Shown: positions 35,158 through 44,142, numbered from the stretch's first letter. The stretch is DNA of 64,000 nucleotides from Parvularcula lutaonensis (GCF_014651915.1 NZ_BMXU01000002.1:687507-751506), one strand, 5' to 3'. Notes: a model not told the origin generated them from the letters alone. Numbers and translations: made by a program.

Positions 35158-37086
35158 TCACTCCTCGAACACGTGCTTGAAGAACATCACCACCGCTTCG
35201 GTCATCGCGTCGCGGTTGGTTTTCTTCCGGAAGCCGTGGCCTTCATCCTTTGCGCCCATGTACCAGGCCTCGCCGCCATTGGCGCGGACCGCTGCGAGGA
35301 TCTGGTCGGCCTCGGATGCCGGCACCCGCGGGTCGTTGAGGCCCTGGATGATGAAGAGCGGCTTGGTGATCTTGTCGGCGTTGTTCAGCGGGTCGATCTC
35401 TTCGAAGAAAGCGCGCATCTCAGGATCACGCTCGTCGCCATATTCCGCACGCCGAAGATCCCGGCGATAGTCCGCCGTGTTCTCGAGGAAGGTGATGAAG
35501 CTCGAGATCCCGACAATATCGACACCGCCAGCGAGCCTGTCATTGTAGTCCACCATCGAGGCGAGGACCATGTAGCCACCATAGGACCCTCCGTAGACGA
35601 CGACCTTGTCTTCGTTGAGGTCTTCCTGCTGGCTGATCCAGTCGAGGAGGGCACCGATGTCTTTCACCGAGTCCTTCCGCTTCATGCCGTTGTCCATCTT
35701 CACGTAAGACTTGCCGAACCCGGTGGAGCCGCGGACATTGGGCACGACGACCGCTGCGCCCAGCTCGTTCACCCAATACTGGTATGTCGGGCTGAAGGTC
35801 GGCCGTGACTGGCCTTCGGGCCCGCCATGGATCGACACGATCACCGGGAAGGGGCCTTCGCCTTTGGGCTTGTAGATGAACGCCGGGATTTCCATCCCAT
35901 CGAAGCTCTCATAGCGGAAGAACTCTGGTTCCACGAACGCCGAGGTGTCGAGCCCGCCGACCTCGCTCTTTGTCCAGCGGTTGAGCTCGCCCCGCGAGCC
36001 GACCTTGAAGCTATAGGCATCCGTCGGAGAGGTCGCGGCATTGAGCGAGAAGCCCAGCACATTCTCCGTCGGCGAGAATTCGAGCCCTCCGATCACGCCG
36101 GCCGGAATATCAGGTACACGGACGTCCCGGTCGTTCCGCGACTGGCGCACATGGATCTTCGAGCGGCCCTCGTCATTGACCACGAAAGCATAGTACCGTC
36201 CGTCCTCTGACTGGGCAAAGCCGCCTACATCGGCGTCGATACCCGCCGTCAGGTTCTCTTTCTCTCCTGTCTCCGGGTCGTAGCGGAACAGGTTCCGGAA
36301 CTCCGACCCCTCGTCCGAGGTGAAGTAGAGGTGCCCGCCATTGGCAGCGAACTGTGCGCCGCCATAGGAGATCGGCTCATCGGACGGATTGATCTGTGAG
36401 ACTTCCCCGCTTTCGAGATCGAGGAGGTGGATCTTCGAATCATTGATCGAGACATATTCGAACAGGATCAGAGAATCGCCGTCTTCGGAAAAATCCGAGG
36501 CCCCCCACCAGCCGTCGCCAGTGAAAACTGTCTCGCGGCCCTCTGGGTTGTCGATATCGGCGATGACGATGCCCTTGGTCGGGCCGTCCATGGTCTTGGT
36601 CCAGGCGACGCGCTGGCCGTCCTTCGACCAGGTGCCGCCGGTCTTCCGTCCCTCGCCGTCCGAGAGCATCGTGCTCTGTCCGGTGCTGCGGTCGAAGAGG
36701 TAGATCTGGTAGTTCTCATCGCCGCCCTTGTCGCGGGCGAAGACGAACTGTCCCGGCACGGTGGGCGAGGGCGAAGCGCCGCTGGTCGGCTCCTTGGCAA
36801 AGGTCAGCTGCTCGCGCATCGCCATCGGCTTTTCGACCGCGTGGATCTGGGCCGTCTCACCGAAGCGCGTCGAAATGTAGATGCCCTCGCCGTCGGCGTC
36901 GAAGCCCTGGAATCCGGCGGAGCGGGTGTTCTGGTATTGCTGCAGGGACTGCGCGACGCTGGGCGGGGTCTCCGGCACATTTTCGAGGATCAGGTTCCCG
37001 CGCTCGATGCGCTCCACATCCTGGGCGACGGCTCCGGCCCCGAAAGCGGTCAACGCGACCAGGGCTGCGGCGGTGGCTTTTACCAT
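35158..37086 (-). CDS. Secreted S9-family prolyl oligopeptidase (dipeptidyl/acylaminoacyl peptidase type)
   Basis: A 642-residue serine peptidase with a signal peptide (cleaved after GAVAQ), an N-terminal beta-propeller with WD40/PD40-like repeats (about 60-370) and an alpha/beta-hydrolase domain. Catalytic Ser lies in YGGSYGGYM, Asp in NDPRVP and His in DEGHGF. ATG 37086 is chosen over one five codons earlier because GAGG precedes it and the signal peptide starts there. It is likely periplasmic and degrades short peptides. It is divergent from tolQ. Confidence 0.92.
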   Translation of the reverse strand: MVKATAAALVALTAFGAGAVAQDVERIERGNLILENVPETPPSVAQSLQQYQNTRSAGFQGFDADGEGIYISTRFGETAQIHAVEKPMAMREQLTFAKEPTSGASPSPTVPGQFVFARDKGGDENYQIYLFDRSTGQSTMLSDGEGRKTGGTWSKDGQRVAWTKTMDGPTKGIVIADIDNPEGRETVFTGDGWWGASDFSEDGDSLILFEYVSINDSKIHLLDLESGEVSQINPSDEPISYGGAQFAANGGHLYFTSDEGSEFRNLFRYDPETGEKENLTAGIDADVGGFAQSEDGRYYAFVVNDEGRSKIHVRQSRNDRDVRVPDIPAGVIGGLEFSPTENVLGFSLNAATSPTDAYSFKVGSRGELNRWTKSEVGGLDTSAFVEPEFFRYESFDGMEIPAFIYKPKGEGPFPVIVSIHGGPEGQSRPTFSPTYQYWVNELGAAVVVPNVRGSTGFGKSYVKMDNGMKRKDSVKDIGALLDWISQQEDLNEDKVVVYGGSYGGYMVLASMVDYNDRLAGGVDIVGISSFITFLENTADYRRDLRRAEYGDERDPEMRAFFEEIDPLNNADKITKPLFIIQGLNDPRVPASEADQILAAVRANGGEAWYMGAKDEGHGFRKKTNRDAMTEAVVMFFKHVFEE

Positions 37087-37120
37087 AAGGTCCTCACTCA
37101 TTTATCGTAGCGCGATACGT

Positions 37121-37137
37121 ATGGCGGAAACCGCCAT
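37121..37137. repeat. Perfect short hairpin between the S9 peptidase and tolQ
   Basis: ATGGCGG / CCGCCAT with a 3-base AAA loop. It lies 35 bases upstream of the S9 peptidase start and about 150 bases upstream of tolQ, in a position that could be an operator or leader hairpin for the peptidase gene. Confidence 0.4.
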
Positions 37138-37283
37138 GGGAAAAGCGTGGTGCGCACGTCGAATTCACGAGGATGGAAAGCCCGAAAGAACCAATTTCAC
37201 CGCTCGAAATGGTGAGCGACCTCGTGTAGGGATGGTTAAGGAAGGCGGCGTATGCCGCGTCAGGGTGAATTCAGGAGTCAGCG

Positions 37284-37985
37284 ATGGAAGAACAGGTCGT
37301 CGCCGAAAGCGCGATCGGCACGGAGTTTGGCGTAGTCGCCATGTTCATGCAGGCCGACCCGGTGGTCAAAGCCGTCATGATCGTGCTGGCCATCGCCAGT
37401 GTCTGGTCGTGGGCGATCATCATCGACAAGTCGCTCACCTTTTCGAGACTTCGCAGCAAGGCGAAGAAGTTCGAGGAGCAATTCTATTCGGGCCGTCCGC
37501 TCGATGACCTCTACCGTCGCCTGAAGGACCGGCTCGACCATCCGATGGCGCGGGTCTTCGTCGCTGGCATGGACGAGTTTGCGAAAAGCGTCCCCGCAGG
37601 CGGCTTCGCGCCGTCATCGGTCCAGCGGGCCGAGCGCCGCATGATGGCCGAAGCGACTCGCGAAATCGAACGCGCGGGCAGCCAGCTCCCCGTTCTTGCG
37701 ACCATCGGTTCCGTCGCGCCGTTCATTGGCCTCTTCGGCACTGTCTGGGGCATCATGAACTCGTTTCAGGGCATCGCCCAGACAGGTGACGCCAACCTCG
37801 CTGTGGTGGCGCCGGGTATTGCCGAAGCGCTCTTCGCGACGGCCATCGGTCTCGTCGCCGCCATCCCGGCGGTCGTTGGCTACAACCGCTACACCGCGGC
37901 GCTGAACAGCTACGTCAACCGCATCGAAGGCTTCACCGGCGAGTTCACCGCGATCCTCAGCCGCCAGGCTGACGGGAGCCGCTAA
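37284..37985 (+). CDS. tolQ: Tol-Pal system protein TolQ
   Basis: Inner-membrane proton-channel subunit of the Tol-Pal system, which drives outer-membrane constriction during division. The 233 residues have three membrane segments (about 25-47, 140-160, 175-197). ExbB/TolQ motifs are ATIGSVAPFIGLFGTVWGIM and LAVVAPGIAEALFATAIGLV. The ATG has AGGAG about 10 bases upstream. It is the first gene of tolQ-tolR-tolA-tolB-pal here; ybgC, often first in this operon, is not adjacent. Confidence 0.96.
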   Translation: MEEQVVAESAIGTEFGVVAMFMQADPVVKAVMIVLAIASVWSWAIIIDKSLTFSRLRSKAKKFEEQFYSGRPLDDLYRRLKDRLDHPMARVFVAGMDEFAKSVPAGGFAPSSVQRAERRMMAEATREIERAGSQLPVLATIGSVAPFIGLFGTVWGIMNSFQGIAQTGDANLAVVAPGIAEALFATAIGLVAAIPAVVGYNRYTAALNSYVNRIEGFTGEFTAILSRQADGSR

Positions 37986-37988
37986 CCG

Positions 37989-38438
37989 ATGGCGGGCGGA
38001 CTTCTTCCCGGCGGCGGAGGCTCAGGTCTCGGCAATGGCAAGCTACGCCGCACAGCGGGCACGCCGATGGCGGAGATCAACGTCACCCCGATGGTCGACG
38101 TGATGCTCGTGCTGCTCATCATCTTCATGGTCGCCGCGCCGCTCCTCACGGTGGGGGTCGAGGTCGAGCTCCCCGAAACCGAGGCCGAAGCGCTGACCGA
38201 GCAGGTCGAGCCGATCACCATTTCGGTGACGGCGAATGGCGAGATCTTCGTGCAGGAAACCGAAGTCCCCTACGACGAACTCGTCACCCGGCTCGAGGCC
38301 ATTGCCGGCACCGGCTATGACGGGACAATCTATCTGCGTGCAGACAAAAGGGTGCTCTACGACGACGTCGCCAAGGTCATGGGCAGGCTGAAGGCGGCTG
38401 GGTACTCGAAAATTGGCCTCGTGAACGACAACCTCTGA
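37989..38438 (+). CDS. tolR: Tol-Pal system protein TolR
   Basis: Second channel subunit, anchored by one membrane segment (about 33-53) with a periplasmic domain. The segment MAEINVTPMVDVMLVLLIIF holds the conserved Asp needed for proton-driven motion. The C-terminal ExbD/TolR domain reads IYLRADKRVLYDDVAKVM. It starts 3 bases after the tolQ stop and belongs to the same operon. Length 149 residues, usual for TolR. Confidence 0.96.
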   Translation: MAGGLLPGGGGSGLGNGKLRRTAGTPMAEINVTPMVDVMLVLLIIFMVAAPLLTVGVEVELPETEAEALTEQVEPITISVTANGEIFVQETEVPYDELVTRLEAIAGTGYDGTIYLRADKRVLYDDVAKVMGRLKAAGYSKIGLVNDNL

Positions 38439-38451
38439 GGGCAGGGGCGGG

Positions 38452-39279
38452 ATGCGCTACGCGACGTTTCTTTCGGCGCTGTTGCACGTCGGCATTCTCG
38501 CCGGCGGCTTCATCATTGCGCCGTTTTTGAGCGTCCCGGACGTCGTCTACCGCCCTGTCGTGCCTGTCGAACTTCTCTCTGAGGCAGAGTTCGCTGACCT
38601 CCTTTCGGTGAAGGCTGACCAGAAGTCCGAAGAGGTCACCGAGGAACCGCCGAACCCCCGCGACGACATCCAGGAAGTCGCGATGCCGGACCCTATCCCC
38701 GTTCCGCAGCCGGAAGATCCGACCCCGCCGGAACCCGAGGTCAAGGAAGAGCCCGAAGACCCCGCGCCGCGCGAAGAGCCCAAGCGCGAAGACCCGCCGA
38801 AGCGCGAGCCTGACCCCCAGCCTGCCGAGGAAGACGACTTCTTTTCCGGCCTCGACGAGGCGCTCGTCGATCTCGAGGACGAGCCGGACAAGGGCGCGCC
38901 CGCTGAAGTGGCTGACGCAGAGGGCCTGCGCGACCAGGAACAGATCGGTCTCGGCGACACCCTGACTGCTTCGGAGATCGACCTCATCCGCCAGAAAATG
39001 GCCGAGGAGTGCTTCGACCAGCCGACCGGTGTTCCGAACGCTGAGAAGCTCGTCGTCCGCATTCGCTTCAATCTCGACCCCGAGGGGCAGCTCATCGGCC
39101 AGCCCGAAGTCCTGAACGCCCGCCAGATCGCGCTCTCCAACAACAGCTGGTGGCGGACCACGCGCGATCGCGCGCTTCAGGCCGTCGTGAAATGCGCGCC
39201 CTACGACTACCTGCCGGAGGAGCGCTACTACGTGTGGTCGGAGATGACCCTGAACTTCACGCCGCTCGGCGTGATGTGA
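38452..39279 (+). CDS. tolA: TolA-like protein with a Pro/Glu-rich linker
   Basis: Envelope-spanning protein that couples TolQR motion to TolB and Pal. It has one N-terminal membrane segment (about 7-27), a Pro/Glu/Asp/Lys linker (about 55-130, with repeated EEP and PKRE units) and a C-terminal TonB/TolA-like domain (about 170-275) with ECFDQPTGVPNAEKLVVRIR. The linker is short and proline-rich instead of the long Ala/Lys helix of enterobacterial TolA, as is common in alphaproteobacteria. Position and fold, more than identity, support the name. Confidence 0.87.
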   Translation: MRYATFLSALLHVGILAGGFIIAPFLSVPDVVYRPVVPVELLSEAEFADLLSVKADQKSEEVTEEPPNPRDDIQEVAMPDPIPVPQPEDPTPPEPEVKEEPEDPAPREEPKREDPPKREPDPQPAEEDDFFSGLDEALVDLEDEPDKGAPAEVADAEGLRDQEQIGLGDTLTASEIDLIRQKMAEECFDQPTGVPNAEKLVVRIRFNLDPEGQLIGQPEVLNARQIALSNNSWWRTTRDRALQAVVKCAPYDYLPEERYYVWSEMTLNFTPLGVM

Positions 39280-39384
39280 CCGTTTCGTCAAACCTGTGAC
39301 GTGAACACAATTGACGGTTTTCTGCTTTAGCGCGTCGCGCTACCACCCCGACCGGGGTTTCCACGAGAGAGGTTCGACCAACCG

Positions 39385-40686
39385 ATGCTGAGACACGCTC
39401 TTCTGGCTCTTGTTGCTTTCATGTTGCCGGTGGCGGCATCGGCGCAGGTCGAGATCGACATCACCCGGGGCCGCACGGACCCGATGCCGATCGCCATTCC
39501 GGACTATCTGAGCTCGACGGACGCCGACCTGGGCGAGAGCGTGGCCGAGGTGATCCGCAACGACCTCACCAATTCGGGCCTTCTCGCGCCGATCAGCGAA
39601 GATGCCTTCATCGAAGAGCTGGTGAACATCAACGTCACCCCGCGCTTCGCCGACTGGCGCGTGATCGGGGCCCGCGTCCTTCTCGCCGGCGAGGTCATGG
39701 ACCTTGGCGATGGCCGGGTGCAGATCAACACGCGTCTTTGGGATGTCGTCGGCAACCAGCAGGTCGGTTCGGTCGCGTACAAGACCCCGCGAGAGAACTG
39801 GCGCCGCGCTGCGCACAAGGTCTCTGACTTCGTCTATTCCCAGCTCACGGGCGAGGATGGCTATTTCGACAGCCGCATCGTCTATGTCTCGGAAACCGGA
39901 CCCAAGACGGACCGTACCAAGCGCCTGACGATCATGGACCAGGACGGCTACAATCCGCAGACCCTGACCGGCGGCCTCAACTATGACGTCCTGACGCCAC
40001 GCTTTTCGCCGAACGAGCAGCAGATCACGTATCTCGCCTTCTTCGAGGACCGTCCCGCCAAGGTGTACCTCTTCGACATCGAGACCGGCGTTCAGCGCGA
40101 GGTCGGCGAATTTCCGGGCATGACCTTCGCCCCGCGGTTCACGCCGAACGGCGACAAGCTGCTCGTCAGCTTCGCCCTCAACGGCAATTCGGACGTCGCC
40201 TATCTCGACCCGATCTCGGGCAAGCTCGACCGTCTGACGTCGAACCCGGCAATTGATGTGTCGCCGTCGATGTCGCCGGATGGCCGCTACATCACCTTCG
40301 CTTCCGACCGCGGTGGCAGCCAGCAAGTCTACGTCATGAATGCCGATGGCTCGCAGCAGCGCCGAATCACCTTCGGCGAAGGCACCTACGGCACGCCGGT
40401 GTGGAGCCCGCGGGGCGACCTCATCGCCTTCACGCGGCAGCACAAGGGCCGTTTCTACATCGGCGTCGTGGCGCCTGACGGTTCTGGTGAGCGTCTTCTG
40501 GCCGAGAGCTATCTCGTCGAGGGCCCGACTTGGTCACCGAATGGCCGTGTTTTGGCCTTCCATCGGGAAGAATATCCTGGCGGGCCTGTGCGTCTCTTTG
40601 CCGTTGATCTGACGGGGCAAAATCTTCGCCGTATCCCGACGCCAACCGAGGCGTCGGATCCGGCCTGGTCTCCGCGCCTCGATTGA
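39385..40686 (+). CDS. tolB: Tol-Pal system protein TolB
   Basis: Periplasmic protein of 433 residues with a signal peptide (cleaved after ASAQ), an N-terminal domain and a six-bladed beta-propeller (repeat phrases such as LTPRFSPNEQQITY, APRFTPNGDKLLVSF, VSPSMSPDGRYITF and GTPVWSPRGDLIAF). It shuttles between TolA and Pal. A 105-base gap separates it from tolA, with TTGACG at 39311, so an internal promoter is possible. Confidence 0.97.
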   Translation: MLRHALLALVAFMLPVAASAQVEIDITRGRTDPMPIAIPDYLSSTDADLGESVAEVIRNDLTNSGLLAPISEDAFIEELVNINVTPRFADWRVIGARVLLAGEVMDLGDGRVQINTRLWDVVGNQQVGSVAYKTPRENWRRAAHKVSDFVYSQLTGEDGYFDSRIVYVSETGPKTDRTKRLTIMDQDGYNPQTLTGGLNYDVLTPRFSPNEQQITYLAFFEDRPAKVYLFDIETGVQREVGEFPGMTFAPRFTPNGDKLLVSFALNGNSDVAYLDPISGKLDRLTSNPAIDVSPSMSPDGRYITFASDRGGSQQVYVMNADGSQQRRITFGEGTYGTPVWSPRGDLIAFTRQHKGRFYIGVVAPDGSGERLLAESYLVEGPTWSPNGRVLAFHREEYPGGPVRLFAVDLTGQNLRRIPTPTEASDPAWSPRLD

Positions 40687-40764
40687 TGGTTAACAAATTC
40701 GCCGCAGGATGATTGAACAGGGAAGCGTTAGACGATAGCGTGACCTAAAATTAACCACGTGGTG

Positions 40765-40872
40765 CCACGGATCGGTTAGCGAAGCACGCTAACCCGTGGT
40801 CTCGTGAAAAGGGAATGGCAAGGCTTGGGGGCGTCTTCAAGCTGCGTCAGGGCGGGACGGGGGTTCGTCCCG
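40765..40872 (+). promoter_or_regulatory. Two hairpins in the tolB-pal space (pal leader)
   Basis: GGTTAGCG (40774-40781) / CGCTAACC (40787-40794) with a 5-base loop is extended by CCACG / CGTGG outside a 4-base bulge. CGGGACG (40853-40859) / CGTCCCG (40866-40872) lies 25 bases before the pal start. The first has no T-run, so it is not a standard terminator. They could attenuate or stabilise pal mRNA. Confidence 0.45.
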
Positions 40873-40896
40873 GAAGAAAGGCAACGGAGCAAAGCC

Positions 40897-41415
40897 ATGA
40901 AATTCAACGTTCTGGGGACCACCGGCATTCTCGCCTCTGTGGCCCTTCTCGCAGCCTGCGCAACGACTGAGGAAGAAGTCATCGAAGTCGTCGAAGAGCC
41001 GGTGATCGAAGAGCCGGCCATGTCGAAACTCGAGATGGCCCAGATGGAGCTTGAAGAAAACGTCGGGCACCGCGTTTTCTTCGGCTACGACCAGTATAAC
41101 CTTACCCCGGAAGCCCAGGCGACTCTTCGCCGTCAGGCCGCATTCCTGATGATGCCGGAAAACGCCGACCTGAGGATCCGCATCGAAGGTAACTGCGATG
41201 AGCGCGGTACCCGTGAGTACAACCTCGCCCTCGGTGAGCGTCGTGCTGAAGCTGCCAAGGCATTCCTCGTTGGTCTCGGCGTTGAGCCGACCCGCATCTC
41301 GACCGTCTCCTACGGCAAGGAGCGTCCGATCGATCCGCGTTCGACCCCGGAAGCCTGGGCCAAGAACCGGAATGCCACGACTCGGATTGTCGGCGACACG
41401 GAAGCCATGATCTAA
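40897..41415 (+). CDS. pal: Peptidoglycan-associated lipoprotein Pal
   Basis: Outer-membrane lipoprotein of 172 residues: signal peptide with lipobox LLAAC (Cys22), an acidic linker rich in Glu/Val, and an OmpA-type peptidoglycan-binding domain with VFFGYDQYNLTPEAQ, RIEGNCDERGTREYNLALGE, RAEAAKAFLVGLGV and NRNATTRI. GGAG lies 8 bases upstream of ATG 40897. It completes the Tol-Pal complex. CpoB/YbgF, usually next, is replaced by convergent genes. Confidence 0.97.
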   Translation: MKFNVLGTTGILASVALLAACATTEEEVIEVVEEPVIEEPAMSKLEMAQMELEENVGHRVFFGYDQYNLTPEAQATLRRQAAFLMMPENADLRIRIEGNCDERGTREYNLALGERRAEAAKAFLVGLGVEPTRISTVSYGKERPIDPRSTPEAWAKNRNATTRIVGDTEAMI

Positions 41416-41460
41416 GATGAGGTCCGGGCCTGGCTTTGCCGGGCCCGACCGATCGCACGA

Positions 41461-41489
41461 AAAAGGCCCGCTTGCCGCGGGCCTTTTTT
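41461..41489. terminator. Bidirectional terminator between pal and the RHH gene
   Basis: Stem GGCCCG / CGGGCC flanked by AAAA before and TTTTTT after, 45 bases after the pal stop and 13 bases from the end of the minus-strand gene; the A- and T-runs let it stop both transcripts. Confidence 0.9.
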
Positions 41490-41501
41490 GTTGGCCGTGA
41501 T

Positions 41502-41756
41502 TCAATGGGCGTGTCGGCCCTGCGCCTCTTTCAAGGCAAACAGCCTCAGGGCCGAAGCAAGATTCTGGTCCTCGGCCCGTGCCCGGTCGATCTCGCCGAT
41601 CAGCCCGGCAAGAGACAGGTCGCGTCTCTTCGCAGCCGCTTCGAGGACAGCCCAGAAAGCCCGCTCCAGCGAGACCGATGTCCGGTGGCCTGACAGGCTG
41701 ACACTCCGTTTCTGGAAGCGAGCGAGGTCGGTTTCGGTCACTTCGGTTTCGACCAT
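41502..41756 (-). CDS. Ribbon-helix-helix domain protein
   Basis: An 84-residue protein with a ribbon-helix-helix fold of the RHH_4 type: RSVSLSGHRTSVSLERAFW forms the strand and first helix, and AAKRRDLSLAGLIGEIDRAR the second. Such proteins bind DNA as dimers; targets are unknown. It overlaps the end of the 73-residue gene upstream by 19 bases, so the two are probably co-expressed, and it ends at the shared terminator with pal. Confidence 0.82.
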   Translation of the reverse strand: MVETEVTETDLARFQKRSVSLSGHRTSVSLERAFWAVLEAAAKRRDLSLAGLIGEIDRARAEDQNLASALRLFALKEAQGRHAH

Positions 41757-41959
41757 CCTTCGAGCCCGTGGTCCCGGATCGCCTTCGCCGCTGCTTCCAT
41801 CCCGTCGAGCACCCCGGCGAGATGGCTGAGCGCGTCGCTGTCCGCGTCCGCCGGATCGATCCCCAGTGCATGGTAGAGCGAGCCGACGTCGATCCCCTTC
41901 TGGTATAGGAGCTGTGCCACGGCGATGCGCACGCGGGCGGCGTTCATGCTATCGGCCAT
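41738..41959 (-). CDS. Hypothetical protein, 73 residues
   Basis: Not recognised. A small helical protein starting MADSMNAARVRIAVAQLLYQ with a YHALGIDPADAD segment and a Lys/Trp-containing end. ATG 41959 is chosen over an upstream one because GGAGGAG lies 5 bases before it. It overlaps the RHH gene by 19 bases, which suggests linked translation. It starts 77 bases after radC in the same direction. No partner in toxin-antitoxin families is recognised. Confidence 0.55.
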   Translation of the reverse strand: MADSMNAARVRIAVAQLLYQKGIDVGSLYHALGIDPADADSDALSHLAGVLDGMEAAAKAIRDHGLEGWSKPK

Positions 41960-42036
41960 CTGGCTCCTCCGAGGTTCGGTCTGCGGACATGCAAAGCCCG
42001 GCAGCCCGTCCTCCGCAAGAACCGTGCCGGGTCGGA

Positions 42037-42759
42037 TCACATCAATTTCAGCTGCTGGAAGCTGACTTCGGAGCCACGCCCGATGATGAGGTGGTCGTGG
42101 ACGACGAGGTCCACCGACTTCGCAGCCTCCACGATCCTGGCCGTCATCTCGATATCCGCCCGCGAAGGCGTTGGGTCGCCCGAGGGGTGGTTATGCACGA
42201 GAATGATCGCCGCCGCGTTGAGGGTCAGGGCCCGTTTGATGACCTCGCGCACATAAACCGGCGTGTGGTTGATCGTTCCGGTCTGCTGCTTTTCGTCTGC
42301 AATCAGGGCGTTTTTGTTGTTGAGGAACAAAATCCGGAATTGCTCCACCGGCTCATAGGCGGTGGCCGAGCGGCAATAGGCAATCAACTCCTTGTAGCTC
42401 GACATCAGGTCGCGATTGAGGAGGTTCGCAGATGTCAGCTTCAGGGCCGACGCACGGCTGAGCGCAAACTCGGCGAGCACCCGGTTTGAAACCTTGAGCG
42501 GCGGCTTGCCATCGACGGCGACGGAAATCGTCCGCAAGCGTTCTTCCGGTGCATTGATGACATCCGCGAAATTCCCAAATTCGCGTATCAGGATCTTCGC
42601 CAGCGGCTTCACGTCCCGCCGGGGGATCGCGTTGAACAGGACGAGTTCGAGCAGTTCGTAGTCCTGCACGCTGTCCGCACCGCCAGCCATGAACCGCTTG
42701 CGCAACCGGTCGCGGTGGCCGGCCTGCAGGCTCTTGGCGTCAAGCCGCGTGGTGCTCAT
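42037..42759 (-). CDS. radC: RadC-family JAB-domain protein
   Basis: A 240-residue protein with an N-terminal helix-hairpin-helix-like part (YELLELVLFNAIPRRDVKPL) and a C-terminal JAB/MPN domain with the metal motif HNHPSGDPTPSRADIEMT. The family name radC is historical; a DNA-repair role is doubtful and the activity is unknown. The ATG overlaps the map stop by 4 bases, so it is coupled to map. The map-radC order is common in alphaproteobacteria. Confidence 0.92.
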   Translation of the reverse strand: MSTTRLDAKSLQAGHRDRLRKRFMAGGADSVQDYELLELVLFNAIPRRDVKPLAKILIREFGNFADVINAPEERLRTISVAVDGKPPLKVSNRVLAEFALSRASALKLTSANLLNRDLMSSYKELIAYCRSATAYEPVEQFRILFLNNKNALIADEKQQTGTINHTPVYVREVIKRALTLNAAAIILVHNHPSGDPTPSRADIEMTARIVEAAKSVDLVVHDHLIIGRGSEVSFQQLKLM

Positions 42760-43598
42760 CCGGCCGGATAGGGCGGCCGGTCGAGGCCAGCGGGCGATTT
42801 CGTAAAGACCTCGTAGCCGTCCTCCGTCACGGCGATCGAGTGTTCGAACTGTGCCGACAGGGACTTGTCACGGGTCACGGCGGTCCAGCCGTCGCGCAGC
42901 ATCTTGGCTTCGGGCTTGCCGGCATTGATCATCGGCTCGATCGTGAAGAACATCCCTTCTTCTAGGACGATGTCAGGCGCTGTGTGGGTGATGCCGTCAC
43001 GATCCGTGTACTGCTCATAGTGGACGACATTAGGCGGGCAGTGGAAGACCTTCCCGAGACCATGGCCGCAGAAATCTCTCACCACGGAGAAACCGTGTCC
43101 CTCCGCATGGGTCTGGATAGCCCGGCCCACATCGCGGAGATTGGCCCCCGGCCGCACGACCTCGATCCCCTTCCACAGGCATTCGAAGGTGACATCGACC
43201 AGGCGCTTGGCCTTTACCTTGGGCTCGCCCGCATAGAACATCCGGCTCGTATCGCCGTGCCAGCCGTCGACGATCACGGTGACGTCGATATTGGCGATGT
43301 CGCCGTCTTTCAACGTCTTCGACGAGGGCATGCCGTGACAGATCACATGGTTCGGCGAGATGCACAGAGCGTGGCGATAGCCGCGGTATCCGATCGTCGC
43401 GGAGGTCGCGCCATGATCGAGGATGAATTGGTAGGCGAGGTCATCGAGCTTCTGTGTCTCGACGCCGGGCCGCACTTCTTTCGTGAGCATGTCGAGGCAT
43501 TCCGCGGCGAGACGGCCAGCCTTGCGCATTCCTTCGAAGCCTTCCGGCCCATGACGGGTAAAGCCTGTCGCGCGGGGGGCGAGGGTATCCTGGTCCAT
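42756..43598 (-). CDS. map: Methionine aminopeptidase, type I
   Basis: Cobalt/iron/zinc enzyme removing the initiator methionine of nascent proteins. The 280 residues are slightly longer than E. coli Map because of a short N-terminal extension. Metal ligands and signature are visible: NIDVTVIVDGWHGDTSRMF (two Asp), GHGLGKVFH, FTIEPMI and FEHSIAVTEDG. It is the first gene of a map-radC pair. Confidence 0.96.
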   Translation of the reverse strand: MDQDTLAPRATGFTRHGPEGFEGMRKAGRLAAECLDMLTKEVRPGVETQKLDDLAYQFILDHGATSATIGYRGYRHALCISPNHVICHGMPSSKTLKDGDIANIDVTVIVDGWHGDTSRMFYAGEPKVKAKRLVDVTFECLWKGIEVVRPGANLRDVGRAIQTHAEGHGFSVVRDFCGHGLGKVFHCPPNVVHYEQYTDRDGITHTAPDIVLEEGMFFTIEPMINAGKPEAKMLRDGWTAVTRDKSLSAQFEHSIAVTEDGYEVFTKSPAGLDRPPYPAG

Positions 43599-43739
43599 GC
43601 CGCTTCCTTAGGCGAAGGCACGCCCGAACCCAAGCGCGCTTTCACAGCTGCGCGAAACTGGGGTGTCCGCGCACCCAGAAGGCGAACGCGAGCGAATCCA
43701 GAACGTTAGCGAGACACTAGCAACGATGAGGAGGATGCT

Positions 43740-44078
43740 ATGCAACCAGTGCTTTCCGCCACCAGCCTGACCGGTGACGAAGTCGTCAACGCCCAGGGCG
43801 AGAAGATCGGCAAGCTCGAAGACATCATGATCGATATGTCGAACGGCCGTATCGAGTATGGTGTTCTGAGCTTCGGCGGCTTCCTGGGTATTGGTGACAA
43901 GCTCTTTGCAATCCCTTTCGATCAGTTCACGGTCGATACGGCGAAGGAACGTCTTGTGCTCGACATTCCGAAAGAGAAACTCGAGAACGCACCGGGCTTC
44001 GACAAGGACAACTGGCCGAACTTTGCCGACACGTCCTTCCGCAATGAAGTGACGTCCTACTACGGACGAACCAACTAA
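43740..44078 (+). CDS. PRC-barrel domain protein
   Basis: A 112-residue protein made almost entirely of one PRC-barrel: the start LSATSLTGDEVVNAQGEKIG, then EDIMIDMSNGRIEYGVLSFG, KLFAIPFDQF and the tail ENAPGFDKDNWPNF. The family is linked to RNA metabolism and photosystem assembly; small stand-alone forms are common stress- or envelope-related proteins of unknown role. GAGGAGG lies 6 bases before the ATG. A strong terminator follows. Confidence 0.88.
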   Translation: MQPVLSATSLTGDEVVNAQGEKIGKLEDIMIDMSNGRIEYGVLSFGGFLGIGDKLFAIPFDQFTVDTAKERLVLDIPKEKLENAPGFDKDNWPNFADTSFRNEVTSYYGRTN

Positions 44079-44113
44079 ACAGCGCGTTTCTCCGGACCCC
44101 CCGAGAGCTTGAG

Positions 44114-44140
44114 TGGCCGGGCATAGTGCCCGGCCATTTC
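44114..44140 (+). terminator. Terminator of the PRC-barrel gene
   Basis: Perfect 10-base stem TGGCCGGGCA (44114-44123) / TGCCCGGCCA (44127-44136) with a TAG loop, followed by TTTC. Confidence 0.8.
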
Positions 44141-44142
44141 GT

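Noticed and set aside
41738-41959. Toxin-antitoxin module with the RHH protein
   Set aside because: The 73-residue protein resembles no toxin family I know, and RHH_4 proteins are usually not antitoxins.
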